Assembly (NCBI GenBank): GCA_003231035.1
Contig: QIHU01000394.1
Coordinates: 1 to 5,773, forward strand
Source: Acidobacteriota bacterium
GTDB lineage: Bacteria; Acidobacteriota; Thermoanaerobaculia; Multivoradales; SZUA-115
Length of the DNA: 5,773 nucleotides
Reading direction: 5' to 3'
Part shown: one piece after another, positions 5,235 to 5,773 of the stretch
Position numbering within the stretch: the stretch's first letter is position 1
Layout: each line of letters starts with the position of its first letter
Notes under the pieces: model-generated
Databases searched by the model: none
Told to the model about the DNA's origin: nothing
What the model saw: the letters and a program-made list of their open reading frames with translations, nothing else
Translations under genes and position numbers: made by a program

Positions 5235-5773
5235 ATGGAGATCGAGGTCTTAGGGGGATTCGGCGGCGAGTGTCTAGGTTGCCGGATGACCTGCTTGCTG
5301 ATTGACGAGCGCTTGGCTCTCGATGCCGGCTCCTTGTCCAAAGCTCTTCCGATGGAGAGGCAAGTAGGGGTGCGCTCGGTGCTACTGAGCCATTCCCATG
5401 GCGTCGCTGCCCTTTTTTATCGAGAACGTCTTCGGCAAGGGTGAGGGGCCGGTCGAGGTTTACGCGTCGGCAGCCACCATCTATTCGATCCAGGAGCACC
5501 TATTCAACGATGCGATCTGGCCCGATTTCACCCGCTTGCCGGATCGTTTGCTCCCGGTGATTCGCTTCCATGAATTGCAGGCCGGGCGAGCGGTGGAGGT
5601 CGAAGGGGTGCGGGTGACTCCCATTCCGGTCTCCCATCCGGTGCCGACCTTTGGTTTTCTCCTCGAGCGTGACGGTGCGACGGTGCTCTGGTCCAGCGAC
5701 ACGGGGCCGACCCAGCAGCTTTGGGAGATCGCCAACTCGCTGCCGACCTTGAACGCTCTTTGCATCGAGACCA
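5235..5773 (+). pseudogene. Class II cyclic-nucleotide phosphodiesterase-like (metallo-beta-lactamase fold), frameshifted; right end cut
   Basis: The class II cAMP phosphodiesterase family hydrolyses cyclic nucleotides with a two-metal metallo-beta-lactamase-fold site. The first part (5235 to about 5399) reads LGGFGGE, LALDAG, SLSKAL and VLLSHSH, all family features. That frame then drifts and stops at 5442-5444. Homology resumes one frame over from about 5401: ASLPFFIENVFG, VEVYAS, LFNDAIWPDFTRLP, VEGVRVTPIPVSHPVPTFGFLLE and VLWSSDTGPTQQLWEIANSLPTLNAL, open to the window edge. Family members read SHSHxDHxASLPF here, while this sequence jumps from HSH to ASLPF. This fits an 11-nt loss that takes out the metal-binding Asp-His and shifts the frame. 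The right part could be translated separately from an ATG at 5398, but without the metal-binding motif. No ribosome-binding site precedes 5235. A true mutation and a sequencing or assembly error cannot be told apart here. Confidence 0.8.

Noticed and set aside
5410..5420. CCC followed by six T as a programmed frameshift site in the phosphodiesterase
   Set aside because: A +1 slip here would join the two frames, but the product would still lack the xDH of the metal-binding motif and be shorter than expected before IENVFG. A deletion upstream explains the data better.
1..5773. CRISPR array, insertion sequence or tRNA/rRNA genes
   Set aside because: No regularly spaced repeats, transposase motifs, terminal inverted repeats or structural RNA signatures were found on either strand.

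Overview
The window comes from a GC-rich Gram-negative (diderm) bacterium. Three consecutive genes encode exported proteins: a lipoprotein, a periplasmic protein and an outer-membrane beta-barrel protein ending in Phe. The family combination (MA-clan metallopeptidase plus PD40 propeller plus Omp85-like barrel, and a class II cyclic-nucleotide phosphodiesterase homologue) reminds me of Acidobacteriota. This is an impression from family knowledge, not something the sequence proves.

Layout. Positions 1-803 (minus strand) hold most of dprA, which encodes a DNA-processing protein that loads RecA on single-stranded DNA; its C-terminal end lies outside the window. A divergent intergenic region of about 200 bp (804-1004) carries a dprA ribosome-binding site, small repeats that could be operators, and a weak -10 box for the rightward genes. 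Three plus-strand genes follow and look like an operon: a TPR lipoprotein (1005-1451), a periplasmic protein with a probable CsgG/TolB-N-like alpha/beta fold (1550-2257), and a 970-residue protein (2274-5186). The last combines a signal peptide, an HEXXH metallopeptidase domain, a six-bladed PD40/TolB-type propeller and an Omp85-like barrel. A strong GC-rich hairpin (5189-5218) closes the operon.

Positions 5235-5773 hold the beginning of a metallo-beta-lactamase-fold cyclic-nucleotide phosphodiesterase homologue. It is broken: just after the HSH of the metal-binding motif the reading frame shifts, and the Asp-His pair of HXHXDH is missing. About 11 nt appear to be deleted.

How the genes may work together. 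The three operon products are all sent across the inner membrane. They could form an envelope assembly: a lipoprotein scaffold with TPRs, a soluble periplasmic partner, and a barrel that anchors a protease and propeller in the outer membrane. The two standout points are this protease-propeller-barrel fusion beside a TolB-N-like partner, and the active-site-removing frameshift in the phosphodiesterase. dprA and the phosphodiesterase show no obvious functional link to the operon.
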